A stretch of DNA of 22,971 nt from JBNJEM01 sp051745935 (GCA_051745935.1 JBNJEM010000046.1:1-22971), one strand, 5' to 3'; counted from the stretch's first letter, positions 1 to 9,600 are shown. Notes: generated from the letters alone by a model not told the origin. Numbers and translations: made by a program.

Positions 1-4
1 ACCC

Positions 5-180
5 GATTTCAGGACAGGAAGATTTCAAGACAGGAAGATTTCAGGACAGGAAGATTTCAAGACAGGAAGATTTGGGGACAGGAAGATTTGGGGACAGGAA
101 GATTTGGGGACAGGAAGATTTGGGGACAGGAAGATTTGGGGACAGGGAGATTTGGGGACAGGGAGATTTGAGGACCGGAA
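5..180. repeat. 16-bp tandem repeat array, 11 units
   Basis: Eleven head-to-tail units of exactly 16 bp follow the pattern gattt(c/g)(a/g)(a/g)gacaggaa. The first four units alternate between gatttcaggacaggaa and gatttcaagacaggaa. The next four are identical (gatttggggacaggaa), two more end in ggga, and the last is diverged (gaccgg). The period is not a multiple of three and no unique spacers separate the units, so it is neither a coding repeat nor a CRISPR. The array probably continues beyond the left edge of the window. The run of identical units points to recent expansion by slippage or unequal exchange. No function is evident. Confidence 0.95.
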
Positions 181-191
181 GATTTTCGTGG

Positions 192-211
192 CACTTCAGC
201 CGTCTGAAGTG
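192..211. terminator. Perfect 8-bp stem hairpin with tetraloop after the tandem array
   Basis: The sequence cacttcag-ccgt-ctgaagtg forms a perfect stem of eight pairs with a four-base loop. On the + strand it is followed by acgtttt, a poor T-run. It could terminate a transcript entering from the left of the window, but the gene it would serve is not visible. It could also be a structural relic of a repeat. Confidence 0.3.
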
Positions 212-742
212 ACGTTTTCGGAAGTGGCCCCTTCTTTTGGCGAGGGGCGGAGACGGAGGTTGTTATCGAGTTACGGGTGAGATTTTGCGAAAAATGGGAA
301 GAGCTTGGCTGCTTGCGGGAAAAAAATTTCCCGGCGCCCCAATCGCGGAAAAAGGGGCCAGCGAGCGTTTGAATGAAGGCCGGAAAAGGGCTGTCGGCCC
401 GCGGCTCATTGGGCTGCCATCGGTTTTGTTACGGGCTGTAAAGTCTTACCTTTAACGACTTCTTTGGACGGTTTCTTGTGATTCGTGCCATGCCGATGTG
501 TAGAATGACGAGTCGCATCCCGTGACAAGAATCCTGTCTTGGCGAAGGGGACAGTGGTACGATAAGGTAACCGAGACGGAGTTGATGGGCCAGGGGAGAA
601 GTAGCAATTTCTGAGACCTGCTTGACCGTGCCGGACGCGATGCCTTCGCCGGGGCGGCCAAACGGCGAACAGTATCAGAGGCAGGGCAACTGGAACCAAC
701 GAGCCCTGGTTCGCCATGGCTGGTTCGGGGTTTAAGGAAGGG
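212..742. other. Intergenic stretch, no gene recognised
   Basis: Open frames here, including a long one on the - strand that runs through repeat R3a and into the 5' end of the TPR gene, give proteins of mixed low-complexity composition with no recognisable domain and no good ribosome-binding site. I treat the stretch as non-coding. No further repeat of the window's named families was found in it. Confidence 0.5.
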
Positions 743-893
743 CTCAAAACTAACTTCCGCATTTTCTTTCGGAGGGTGGCACTGGCTGAGCGAGCGGCGA
801 GACGCGTTGCTTCCACGGAAAATACGGATCGCGAGCGGAGCCAGTGTGCCGGACGACTTGGAGTCGCGTTAAATTGCGGAAGTTGTTTTTGAG
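743..893 (+). repeat. Dispersed element R3, copy a, with 19-bp terminal inverted repeats
   Basis: The ends are inverted copies of each other: 743-761 (starts ctcaaaac, ends acttccgca) matches the reverse complement of 875-893 at 17 of 19 positions. Inside, ggcactggct near the left pairs with agccagtgtgcc near the right, so the whole 151 bp can fold on itself. A second copy at about 11522-11671 shares the core from the tttcggagggtggcact block through gatcgcgagcggagccagtg to the right end. There is no coding capacity. It is MITE-like in size and form. It lies about 107 bp upstream of the TPR gene start, so it may be in that gene's leader or promoter region. Confidence 0.8.
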
Positions 894-999
894 TGGTTTC
901 TAAATACGTACGTAGAATAAGGCGATCCTTCAAGCCGGTCATGCACCAGTGGTCGCGAGCGCGCGATTGGAAAGGCAAGGAGAGGGTGAGGAGTCGATA

Positions 1000-3900
1000 A
1001 TGAGTGGGATGATGAATGGGATGAAGCATTGCGTGGGTCGACGGGGCGGTATGCGGCGAATGTTCTTGTTGCTTCTCGTGGTTTTGCTGGCACCGACGCG
1101 TGTCGGAGGGCAAGAAGAGAAGAAGTCGGCGGACGAGCCCAAGTCTTCACAGGCCGCGCTGACTGCCTATTCGGATGCCGCCACCTACCAGAACAAAATG
1201 GCTTATGAATTGGCGGCCGACGAATGGGCGCGATTTTTGGAACGATTCGGGGATGATCCATTGGCCGCCAAGGCCCGGCACTATCGCGGTGTCTGTCTGA
1301 TTCAGCTGAAGGAATACGCCGAGGCGGCGAAGATTCTGGGGGCCGTGGTATCGGAGTACCCGGACTTCGAACTGTTGGAGGAGACGTACCTGAACTTGGG
1401 CTGGAGCCAGTATTGTTTGGGGGAAAACGGCGACGAGCAGGCGTATGCCGAAGCGGCGGAGACGTTTGGCAAACTGGAGGCGGCGTTGCCCACGGGCAAA
1501 TACGCGGATCAGGCGTTGTTTTTTCGGGCCGAGTCCTTGTATGCCTTGGACGAGAAAAAGGACGCGGCGATGGCCTATGGCAAACTCGTCACGGGGCACG
1601 AAGACTCAAAGCTGCGGCCGGACGCCTTGTACGCGTTGGGCGTCACGTTGGAGGAGCTCGGCGAGTGGAAGAAGGCCAAAAAGTCCTATGACATGTACAT
1701 GGAAGACTACGCCGAGGAGGAGTTAGCCACGGAGGTCCGGTTGCGGCTGGCGGAGTCCATTCTCCAGGATGGCGATCCGGAGGCGGCCGCGAAGCTGTTT
1801 GGTGAGTTGGCGGAGATCACCGACTTTGCCGCGGCGGATCACGCGTTGATGCGGCACGCCTATTGCAAGGCCCAACAGGGGCACGACGCGGAGGCGGCGA
1901 AACGGTACGAGGCTCTACTGGATCGATTTCCCGAGTCGGAGCACGTGGCCGAGGCGAAAATGTCAGCCGCTCGCTGCTACTACCGAGCCCAACAGTATGC
2001 GAAAGCCGCTCGGTGGTTTGACGACGTTCTCTCCAGTGGCGGCGGACCGGGCAAGATTGAAGCGGCTCACTGGCGGTGTCGCATTCATTTGACCCAGGAG
2101 CAACCCGAACAGGCGTTGAAGCTGGCCGAGCAGACATTGGAGGGTGCCGGAGATGATGCGTTTGTTCCCAAATTGCGATTGGACAAAGCGGATGCTTTGT
2201 ACGAACTGGCCGATCGCAAGCCGGAGGCTTTCAAGGAATACGTGGCGATTACCGAAGCCTATCCCAAACATGAGATTGTCCCCGTCGCGCTGTACAACGC
2301 CGCTTTCGCGGCCTTGGAACTGGAAGACTACAACCAAGCGACCGAATTAGCCGGACAGTTCCTGGCCTCGCATCCCGAACACCCGCTCAACCCGGATACG
2401 CGATACATCATCGCGGAGTGCAAGGTTCAAGAGAACGCGTATGAGGAAGCGGAAGCGATTTATCGCCGAATCATTGAATCGGCGGAGGACCACCCGGAGC
2501 GGTCGGCGTGGCGGGTGCGGTTGGGTCTGGTCCTGTATCTGCGCGATAAATGGCAAGAGGTGATTGATCTGTTGGCCCCCTTGACCGACAAGATGCAACC
2601 GCCGGTCGCTAAAGCGGAGGCCTTGTACTTGATTGGACTGAGCCAGTTCCGGTTGGAAGACCACGAAGCGGCGGTGAAGTCGTTTCGAGACTCGGTATTG
2701 GCCGACGCGCGGTGGCGGAACGCGGACGAAGCGCTCCTCTATTTGGCTCGGGCTCAACGGCGGCAGGACCAACTCTCCGACGCGATTGCCTCCCTCGAGG
2801 ATTTGTTGAAAACGTTCCCCGACAGCACCTTGCGTGACCAAGCGCACTACCGGCTGGGCGAAACCTACTACGCGGCAAAGCAGTATGCGGATGCGGTTAC
2901 GGCCTACGATAAAGTGCTCACTGAGTTCAAGAACTCATCGTATAGACCCGCGGCACTTTACGGCAAAGGGTGGTCGCGGATGAAGGCCGGCCAATTCGAG
3001 CCGGCTGCCACCACGTTTACGACATTCATGGAGGAGTATCCCGACCATGAACTGGCCAGCGAGGCGCTGTTGGCACGCGGGATCTGTTATCGCCAAGCCA
3101 AGAAGTATGAAGAATCGATTGCCGATCTCACGAAGTACTTGGACCAGAAAGACGGTTCCTCCCAGCCGGCTGACGCGCTGTACGAACTGGGGTTGTCGCA
3201 ATCACTGGCCGAACAATTCGAGAAGGCGGCGAACACGTTTTCCGAGTTGCTCGCGCAGCACCCGGACTACGGCGACGCCGACAAGGTTTACTATGAGTTG
3301 GCCTGGGCCCACAAATCACTATCGAACGAAAAAGCGGCCGCGGAGGCTTTTGCGACGCTGGCCGAGTCGCATGGCGACAGTCCGTTGGCCATGGAAGCTC
3401 GTTTTCACATGGGCGAAAAGGCCTATGCCGATGAAAAGTATCAACAGGCCATCGAAGCCTACCAGCAAGCAATCGACGCGAATGATTCAACTCTGCGGGA
3501 AAAAGCCCTGTACAAGCTGGGATGGAGTCACTACCAACTGGAGCAGTACGAGAAGGCACTGGCACGGTTCGAAGACGTGTTGGAGTCGCATGGTGACAGT
3601 GAACTGGCCGCCGACGCTTGGTTCATGAAGGGCGAGTGCTTGTTCAAATCAAAGGATTTTGAATCGGCTTTGACGGCTTACGAAAACGCCATGCGGCAAG
3701 ACGCCTCATCCCCGCAAATTGACGTGTTGCGGCAGCTGCATGCCGCGCAGGCGGCCGGGCAATTGGAGCAATGGAAGGAAAGCATTGGATTTCTCGATCC
3801 GCTGATTTCCAATCACGGCGACAATTATTACGTGGCGGAAGCCCATTTCGAGCGAGGCCAGGCCAGATTGAAGCTAAAACAGCCGGAAGATGCCATCGAG

Positions 3901-4266
3901 GACTTCCGCCTGGCGGCCGAAAAATCGCGCGGGTTGGTGGGGATTCGGGCACTGTTCATGGCCGGTGAGGTAGAGTTTCAAGAGGAACGGCATAAAGATG
4001 CCATTAAGGATTTCCAGCGAGCCATGTTTCGCGGCGCCCCCGAGGATGCGTCCGATGCGTGGCGAAACTGGCAAGCCAAGGCGGGATATGAGGCGGGACG
4101 CTGTTCGGAAGTCCAGCTTTCCGATGCCGAATCATCCGCCGACCGAGAAAAACACCTGGCGGATGCGAAAAAGTTCTACCAATATGTCCTCCAGTCGCAT
4201 CCGGAACATGAGTTGGCGGCGGAAGCCAAAAAACGCCTGGCGGACCTGGCTGAATTGACGCCTTGA
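1000..4266 (+). CDS. Secreted tetratricopeptide-repeat (TPR) protein, 1088 aa
   Basis: The ATG at 1000 is chosen because gaggag at 988-993 sits six bases upstream; a GTG at 949 is in frame but has no such site. The N-terminus is a signal peptide: a basic stretch (GRRGGMRRM), then a hydrophobic core FLLLLVVLLAP, with likely cleavage near the VGGQ. The rest is a chain of roughly two dozen TPR-like helix pairs with typical features such as ALYALGVTLEELGEWKKA, A/Y/F at packing positions and Glu/Lys-rich surfaces, running to the C-terminus without another domain. Such proteins (relatives of YbgF/CpoB and BamD-type TPR proteins) are periplasmic scaffolds that bind other proteins. The ExbB and ExbD homologues downstream suggest it is the periplasmic partner of that motor. 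The partner role is inferred; the TPR fold and secretion are well supported. Confidence 0.9.
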   Translation: MSGMMNGMKHCVGRRGGMRRMFLLLLVVLLAPTRVGGQEEKKSADEPKSSQAALTAYSDAATYQNKMAYELAADEWARFLERFGDDPLAAKARHYRGVCLIQLKEYAEAAKILGAVVSEYPDFELLEETYLNLGWSQYCLGENGDEQAYAEAAETFGKLEAALPTGKYADQALFFRAESLYALDEKKDAAMAYGKLVTGHEDSKLRPDALYALGVTLEELGEWKKAKKSYDMYMEDYAEEELATEVRLRLAESILQDGDPEAAAKLFGELAEITDFAAADHALMRHAYCKAQQGHDAEAAKRYEALLDRFPESEHVAEAKMSAARCYYRAQQYAKAARWFDDVLSSGGGPGKIEAAHWRCRIHLTQEQPEQALKLAEQTLEGAGDDAFVPKLRLDKADALYELADRKPEAFKEYVAITEAYPKHEIVPVALYNAAFAALELEDYNQATELAGQFLASHPEHPLNPDTRYIIAECKVQENAYEEAEAIYRRIIESAEDHPERSAWRVRLGLVLYLRDKWQEVIDLLAPLTDKMQPPVAKAEALYLIGLSQFRLEDHEAAVKSFRDSVLADARWRNADEALLYLARAQRRQDQLSDAIASLEDLLKTFPDSTLRDQAHYRLGETYYAAKQYADAVTAYDKVLTEFKNSSYRPAALYGKGWSRMKAGQFEPAATTFTTFMEEYPDHELASEALLARGICYRQAKKYEESIADLTKYLDQKDGSSQPADALYELGLSQSLAEQFEKAANTFSELLAQHPDYGDADKVYYELAWAHKSLSNEKAAAEAFATLAESHGDSPLAMEARFHMGEKAYADEKYQQAIEAYQQAIDANDSTLREKALYKLGWSHYQLEQYEKALARFEDVLESHGDSELAADAWFMKGECLFKSKDFESALTAYENAMRQDASSPQIDVLRQLHAAQAAGQLEQWKESIGFLDPLISNHGDNYYVAEAHFERGQARLKLKQPEDAIEDFRLAAEKSRGLVGIRALFMAGEVEFQEERHKDAIKDFQRAMFRGAPEDASDAWRNWQAKAGYEAGRCSEVQLSDAESSADREKHLADAKKFYQYVLQSHPEHELAAEAKKRLADLAELTP

Positions 4267-4346
4267 TTATGATAAAGACAAGGGGAATACTTGTTCCACG
4301 GCACGTTATTGCTCGGCCGTGACCACGAGTGGGTCGCGAAACCTCA

Positions 4347-4451
4347 TATAGTCGGTCGCGGGTGACTTTGTCCGCCGCGAGTCCGACCAACGGGAGGACG
4401 GCTTGCGTCGGGCAGCTTTCCATCCGGACAAATCCGAGCGCCTGAAGTATA
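4347..4451 (-). repeat. Dispersed element R1, copy a
   Basis: This 105-bp copy runs in reverse orientation, from tatagtcggtcgcgg to gcctgaagtata, and contains the invariant R1 core (reverse complement of cctcccgttggtcggactcg). Just past its end the last bases are repeated (agaagtatac), giving a second TATA. It occupies most of the otherwise empty 378-bp gap between the TPR gene and the ExbB-like gene. The rest of that gap holds only a weak hairpin (cacggc...gccgtg, about 4298-4322). Confidence 0.88.
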
Positions 4452-4644
4452 CAGAAGTATACAACGGGCCTCCGAGGTTGTCGGCGGGCGCCAGCGACGG
4501 CCTCGACGGGCCATCGTACGCGAGGAACTCGGACCTTGGTTTCGCGACCGATGCCGATTGATCGGCACATGCTGGCTACGGCGCCCGGAACCGGTCAGCC
4601 GGCTGGTTCCGCAGTTTTGCCAAGAGGCTTTTGGAGATTTGTTC

Positions 4645-5634
4645 ATGCTTGATCCACGGTCCGAACGCCGTCAGTGGGTGATTTACGCGCTGCTGGGGGG
4701 GCTTTTTCTGTCGGTTGCCTGGACTATTCCCAAGTGGTCCATCACCCCGGCGCGGGCTCAGGAAGCCAAGCCCTCGGCGGATGCCAAGATGGAAGCCGAC
4801 CCCGACGCCGATGCGGTCCGGGGCCCCGAAGCCCAACCGGCTGGCGATCCCAGTTCCAGTGGGGCGGCCGAGGACGCCGTGGAAGACGCGGTGCGGCGAA
4901 ACGAAGAGCAAGGGATCAATTTCTTCGCGCTTTTGGTCCGTGGCGGCTGGTTCATGATCCCAATCTCGCTGCTCAGTTTGCTGGTGGCCACTGTCGCGAT
5001 CGAGCGAGCGCTGAGTTTGCGCCGAGGACGCGTGCTGCCCGGGGCGCTCGTCAATCAACTCGGGGAGATGGCCGGGAGACAAAACGCGTTTGATCCGCGC
5101 GAAGCGTACCGGGTTTGTCAACGATATCCCTCGGCGGCGGCCAACGTGGTCAGAGCCATGTTGCTTAAAGTGGGACGCCCGCATAGTGAAGTGGAGCATA
5201 CCGTGGCGGAGTCGAGTGAGCGGGAAGCGGAGCGGCTGTATGCCAACGTGCGATGGTTGAATCTGGCGGCCGGCGTCGCCCCGTTGCTCGGGTTGCTGGG
5301 AACCGTATGGGGGATGATCGACGCCTTTCACCGGACCACCATATTGGGTCCGGGACAGAACAAGGCCGAGGAACTGGCCACGGGGATCTATGTCGCCCTG
5401 GTGACCACCTTCGGTGGTCTGATGATTGCCATTCCCGCCGCGATTTTCGCGCACCTGTTCGAAGGCCGAATCCAGAAACTCTTCCATCAAATTGATGAAA
5501 TGTTGTTTAACCTGATGCCACAAATCGAACGTTTCGAGGGACGCATGCGGTTCGGCCAGCCATCCGAGGACGGCCCAAAATCGGCCGGGCCCCCGGAACC
5601 GCCGAAAGTCGTGGGGGCATCTCGGCGTCCGTAG
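4645..5634 (+). CDS. MotA/TolQ/ExbB-family proton channel protein with signal peptide, 329 aa
   Basis: The ATG at 4645 has ggag at 4632-4635; an in-frame TTG at 4558 would put a non-membrane stretch before the signal peptide and is rejected. Residues about 13-34 form a hydrophobic segment ending in PARAQE, a good signal-peptidase site. An acidic, Ala/Pro-rich linker (about 40-90) follows. The ExbB/TolQ core starts near residue 93 with a membrane helix (WFMIPISLLSLLVATVAIER). A cytoplasmic segment comes next, then two membrane helices at about 205-228 (AGVAPLLGLLGTVWGMIDAF) and 246-270 (GIYVALVTTFGGLMIAIPAA), the most conserved part of the family. Family members form pentameric channels that couple proton flow to movement of periplasmic partners, together with ExbD/TolR. 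The extra N-terminal signal and periplasmic linker are absent from E. coli ExbB but are common in planctomycete homologues. The ExbD-like gene follows within 53 bp. Confidence 0.92.
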   Translation: MLDPRSERRQWVIYALLGGLFLSVAWTIPKWSITPARAQEAKPSADAKMEADPDADAVRGPEAQPAGDPSSSGAAEDAVEDAVRRNEEQGINFFALLVRGGWFMIPISLLSLLVATVAIERALSLRRGRVLPGALVNQLGEMAGRQNAFDPREAYRVCQRYPSAAANVVRAMLLKVGRPHSEVEHTVAESSEREAERLYANVRWLNLAAGVAPLLGLLGTVWGMIDAFHRTTILGPGQNKAEELATGIYVALVTTFGGLMIAIPAAIFAHLFEGRIQKLFHQIDEMLFNLMPQIERFEGRMRFGQPSEDGPKSAGPPEPPKVVGASRRP

Positions 5635-5686
5635 CATCCTTGGGTTGGAAGAGCTTGGTTTTGTCAAGGCTTTTGAGGTGAATGCC

Positions 5687-6100
5687 ATGGCCGTGAAAAT
5701 CGACAAGGGCAACGCGCTCTCCTCGTTGAGCTTGACGCCGTTGATCGACGTGGTGTTCCTGTTGCTCATCTTCTTCCTCGTGACCACTCGCTTCGCCCAG
5801 GAGGACTACGAGTTGGCCGTCGTGTTGCCCGCTGCCAGCGAAGCCCAACCCCTGACCGTGGAACCGAAGGAGCTGTTTGTGAATATCGATCAGCAGGGAG
5901 AATACGTGGTGGATGGACGCGCGATGACGCGGCGGGAAATCGAAGATGTGCTGCGACAGGCCGTGGCGAACAACCCCGTGAACCAGTCGGTCGTGATTCG
6001 CGCCGACAAACGAGTCCAGTTCGACAAGGTGGTCGCGGTCATGAACCTTTGCAATCGCACCGGGGTGCGCGACTATTCGGTCACCACGCTTCATGAATAA
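5687..6100 (+). CDS. ExbD/TolR-family biopolymer transport protein, 137 aa
   Basis: The ATG at 5687 is preceded by gaggtg at 5675-5680. A short cytoplasmic N-terminus (MAVKIDKGNALSSLSL) leads into one membrane helix, TPLIDVVFLLLIFFLVTT, with the conserved Asp at residue 21 that is the proton-carrying residue of the family. The periplasmic domain (about 40-137) has the usual pattern: a beta strand (ELFVNIDQQGEYVVDGR), a helix (REIEDVLRQAVAN), a strand with VVIRADK, and a closing VVAVMNLCNRTGVRDYSVTT. Length and order fit ExbD/TolR. It sits 52 bp after the ExbB-like gene and is almost certainly co-transcribed with it. It would join the ExbB-like protein in a proton-driven motor, but whether the system is Ton-like, Tol-like or devoted to another envelope task cannot be told from sequence. 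Confidence 0.93.
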   Translation: MAVKIDKGNALSSLSLTPLIDVVFLLLIFFLVTTRFAQEDYELAVVLPAASEAQPLTVEPKELFVNIDQQGEYVVDGRAMTRREIEDVLRQAVANNPVNQSVVIRADKRVQFDKVVAVMNLCNRTGVRDYSVTTLHE

Positions 6101-6118
6101 CGGCATGCCCAACGAATG

Positions 6119-6390
6119 TATTTCAGGCGGTTGGATTTTTTCGGGTGGAAAATTGCCCGACGCAAGGCGTCCTCCCGTTGGTCGGACTCGCGGCGGGGAA
6201 CCGTTCACGGGCAAAAAACCGATATCCGCGGGCGTTCGCACGCCCGTTGCATAGATTGGGGAAAGGGTTTTCGAGGTGTAGATGCCACGGGACAAGCCCG
6301 TGGCATCCATGCGGGCCGTGCGTGTCCAAGCCGTGTACCGGCACCCGTGAACGGCTGCCGCGGCGGAGAAAGTCATCCGCGACCGGTATA
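6119..6390 (+). repeat. Dispersed element R1, copy b, split by an inserted R2 element
   Basis: The left part (6119-6196, from tatttcaggcgg to ctcgcggcgg) and the right part (6367-6390, agaaagtcatccgcgaccggtata without its first bases) join into a normal R1 of about 102 bp when 6197-6366 is removed. The joined sequence matches R1 copy c (11419-11522) across the junction, which acts as the empty site. The invariant core cctcccgttggtcggactcg lies at 6171-6190. It starts 18 bp after the ExbD stop codon, so it lies in the transcript if the downstream gene is in the same operon. Confidence 0.88.
6197..6358 (+). mobile_element. Small inverted-repeat element R2, copy a, nested inside R1b
   Basis: A 162-bp insertion bounded by ccgttcacggg (6201-6211) and its exact reverse complement cccgtgaacgg (6344-6354). 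The 8-bp sequence cgcggcgg occurs immediately before it (6189-6196) and after it (6359-6366) but only once in unsplit R1 copies, which fits a target-site duplication. Inside is the perfect hairpin ccacgggacaagcccgtgg at 6285-6303. There is no coding capacity, so movement would need a transposase in trans. A related copy lies at about 19680-19903. Confidence 0.75.
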
Positions 6391-6461
6391 AAGGCTCCTC
6401 GGCAGCGCCATTTGCCTTTCATACTCGGACGAAAAAACACGGGTTTGCACACGACCCCACA

Positions 6462-6601
6462 AACCACAAGGAACAAAGAACGAAGCACAAGGAACAAAGA
6501 ACAAAGCACCAGCAACCAAGCACCAGGAACAAAGCACCAAGCACCAAGCACCAGCAACCAAGCACAAGGAACAAAGAACAAAGCACAAGGAACAACGCAC
6601 C
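6462..6601 (+). repeat. 7-bp tandem repeat, 20 units, upstream of the giant gene
   Basis: The stretch divides without gaps into 20 heptamers drawn from a few variants (aagcaca, aagcacc, aggaaca, aagaaca, agcaacc). The strand is almost free of T. Higher-order repetition is visible, for example aagcaca-aggaaca-aagaaca occurs twice in full. It ends 86 bp before the start codon of the 1571-aa protein. Seven-base units make this a slippage-prone tract whose length could change the spacing or structure of the leader. Confidence 0.92.
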
Positions 6602-6687
6602 GCTCGCCGGATTTGTTGGAACTTGGCGAGCCGAAACGTTCGTACTTGTACGATTATGCATTGAACATTTTCTAGCACGATTTACGC

Positions 6688-9600
6688 ATGGCCAATACAC
6701 GTCGCACAATCCGAAAGACCCGCCCGGCCTTGGGGCGAGAGCCTGATGGCCAGCTGTGGCCATTGGTCATCGCTTTTTGTGTCTTGGGTGGATTCCTCGC
6801 GGGAACGGTGCTCGCTTATTTGCGTCTTGACGACCCTCGCTGGTACGCCAATGCCTGGACGTATTTGATTGCCATCCCGCTGGTGGTTTTGTCATCCTTG
6901 ATCGCCTTGGCGGTGACTGGCAATCGATTCCTGAAGCGAACGATGCAGCTGGCACTGGTCCTTGGTCTGACTTGGCACTTGGGACTGTTTATCGCGGCTC
7001 TTGAGACGGACGTGTTTCACCGGGTGTGGACGGAGGTCCTGGCGTCAACGAAACGGCCGCCGATGGAAGACGCGGAGAAAGTTCCGCACTTCACGGCATG
7101 GCAATACAATTCGCGACAAGAAATGCAGCGTGAATTTGCCAAGCCGGTGGAAACGGAAGTGCCCGATCCGGTCGTCGAGTCTCTTTCTCGCAAGGCCTTG
7201 CCAAAGGAGCCTGCTGGGGTGGACATGGAGCCGCGAGCCACGCCCGAATCCCAATCGGCGTTGCGTCCCAACGTGGTCAGGCGGAAAGAGACGAACCAGT
7301 CGATACCGCGTCGGCGCGAAGAAGGGTCGAAGCTGAGCCGCCGCGAAGCCACCGTGTCGCCCCAGCCGGTTCAGGCGGTGTCCACGCCCGATCAAACGCC
7401 CCGGCCACCACGCCGACCCGAGGTGGTGGAGCCGCATGACTTGAGTATGCGGAAGGTACGGCATCCGCTTGAATCTTCCGGGCCAGTGGGAGCGGTTCCC
7501 ACGCCCGTCCCCGAGGAGGCGAGTACGCCCCAAGTGGCGCGGAAAAGCACGTCCGCGGATGCTCCACGGCAGCCTGCTTCAGCCGCCGCGTTGCCGCGCG
7601 GTGACGGCCGGGAGGGGGTGACGCCACGCTCGGATGTTCAGGTGGCCGACAAACCGGCGATTGCCAAGCGGAACCAGCCCTCGGCCGTGGAGCCGAACAA
7701 CCCCGCCGCTCGCAAAAAGCAGTCGCGGTCCGTGACTCGGCGAGAACGCGTTTCCCTGCCGATGGAAACAAGAGTGACAGAAGCAACGACGCGGCGTCGC
7801 GCCCCCGAACAACCGGCCCCCTCCCGGCCCGAATTGGCACGAACGCCCCGGGCCGTTGAGACTCGTCGGCAGCCTCGTCTGACCACTCGCCCCCAGCTGA
7901 CCTCACAAGCCGAAGGCCCCCCGGACAGAGCGTTGAACGAGACCGGCGGCGATGAGTCGGGAGGGGCGGAGCGGCGGCCCGCGGCTCAAGACGTCGTCGG
8001 CGAGCGAACGGCTTTGGCGGCAAACGGCGAAACGCCCGCTGAACGTGGCCCGACCGGTGACGACACTCCACGACCGTCCGTGAGGCCCCGCGAAGGGCGG
8101 CGAGCGGTGGCGGAGTCGGTACCATCGGAAAATGGTTCGGTTCGGGCGACGCTTTCGGGGCGTGAACGGGCACAAGCAAAAGCCTTGGGGCCGGTGGGGC
8201 AACGCGTCAGTGAGGTGGCGAAGACACAAACGGCGGAGGCTCCAGCCGAGCCCGCTCCGCGCGCCGTGGCGACCACTCGAACTCCGGCTTCGAAAGCAGC
8301 GGCGGGGAACACCGCGGAGAAACGCTCGTTTCCTTCGGTGGACGCGGTGGGCGCGGCGAGCGAACGGCAGGTGGCTCGGCAACAAACGCGGCGCGACGCC
8401 TCGACAAGTCGCCCGTCGGTCACTGCCGTGGCGAGTGCCGAGTCGTTGCCGCGACGAGCGAAACGGAGCGCCGACCGCCCATCTTCTCCCACCTCGGCGG
8501 AGAATCCCGTGCGACGCGCTTCAGCGGCCAGCACCAAGCCGTCGACAGCGCCCTCCCCGATGGCGTTGAGCAAAGCAGACGTCGGCACGGCGGGTCGGGG
8601 CGCGGCGCCAAACCTCGCCAGCGGCAATCCGGCAGGGGAGAGTCCGGCCAGGGTGGCCTCTGGTTCGGCCCAACGGGCCAAAGCCACTCAAACGCTGGAT
8701 TCTGGACCGTCGCTCGCCCCCCGGGCTCCCGCTTTGGTGCGTCACGGCCGGGCCGGCCAGGCGCGGCCCAGCGCGGTGTTGAAGGCCACTCCGCTGACGC
8801 CCGCCACGCGGGCGGGGCGCCGGCGCCCGGACGCGGTGAATGCAAGTGCCAGCGCCGCATTGACCGAGGCAGCGTCCGATGCCGCGCGAGAGGAGATCAC
8901 GGCGTCCAAAGGCCGCTTGGACGTTGACGTGGGACCGACCACGCGAGTCGCCCGGTCGGGGACCGCGCGAGCGGCGGGGGGGGGACAGCCAAACCGCTCA
9001 CCCGGCGTCGAAGTGGCCGCGTTGCCACGCGCCGCACAGGGGAAGCCGCCGACCCCGTCGCTCTCCGCGGACGCCGTCAACCCGGAGGTGGCCGCTCCGG
9101 CGACCGACGGGGGTGGAGAGCCGAGTTTGGCGGACTTGGACAGTAACGCCAAGGCTTCCATTCACGCGCGAGAAGCGTCCGGCCAGCCCACACTCGGCGG
9201 ACCAGCCGCCGCGGAAGGAGGCGAGCTGGCGGCGCCCACGCCGTCGCTTGCCATGTCCAAACGCCGGCTGCCCCGTGCCGCCGATGGACCACAGCTGGCG
9301 AAACCCTCCGCTGAAACGCCCCCCGAGGCACGCGAAGCGAACCGCGATCGGCAGCTCGAGCAAGACCCCGGGGTGGCCGATGTGAGCCCGGGCACGGGGG
9401 AGGAGCGGGAGGAGCGGCGGCAGCCCGCCGCCCGCTTGGCGGCCCAAGCCACTGCCGCCCCTGGCAAACGGGCCCCTGGCGAGGCGGAAGAGGTGGCGGC
9501 TCAAAAGACCGAGGTTCCCGACGGCGAGACGGGGAAGCCAACTCGCGGTGACGGGGTTTTGGCCGCTCGCGCCGAAGCCGTCGAGGCCGCCGAAGGGCCG

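Noticed and set aside
5..180. CRISPR array
   Set aside because: Units are 16 bp and directly adjacent, without unique spacers.
949..999. Longer N-terminus of the TPR protein from a GTG
   Set aside because: The ATG at 1000 has gaggag at the right distance and begins closer to the signal peptide.
406..1113. 235-aa open frame on the - strand at the left of the window
   Set aside because: It runs through repeat R3a and overlaps the start of the TPR gene, has a mixed His/Pro/Arg/Ser composition and no good start site. It is a shadow frame in GC-rich DNA.
4558..4644. Longer N-terminus of the ExbB-like protein from a TTG
   Set aside because: It lacks a ribosome-binding site and would place about 30 non-hydrophobic residues in front of a signal peptide.
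6373..6763. Frames on the - strand encoding Cys/Leu/Val-rich repeat peptides
   Set aside because: They are produced by the heptamer tract read in three frames and have no other support.
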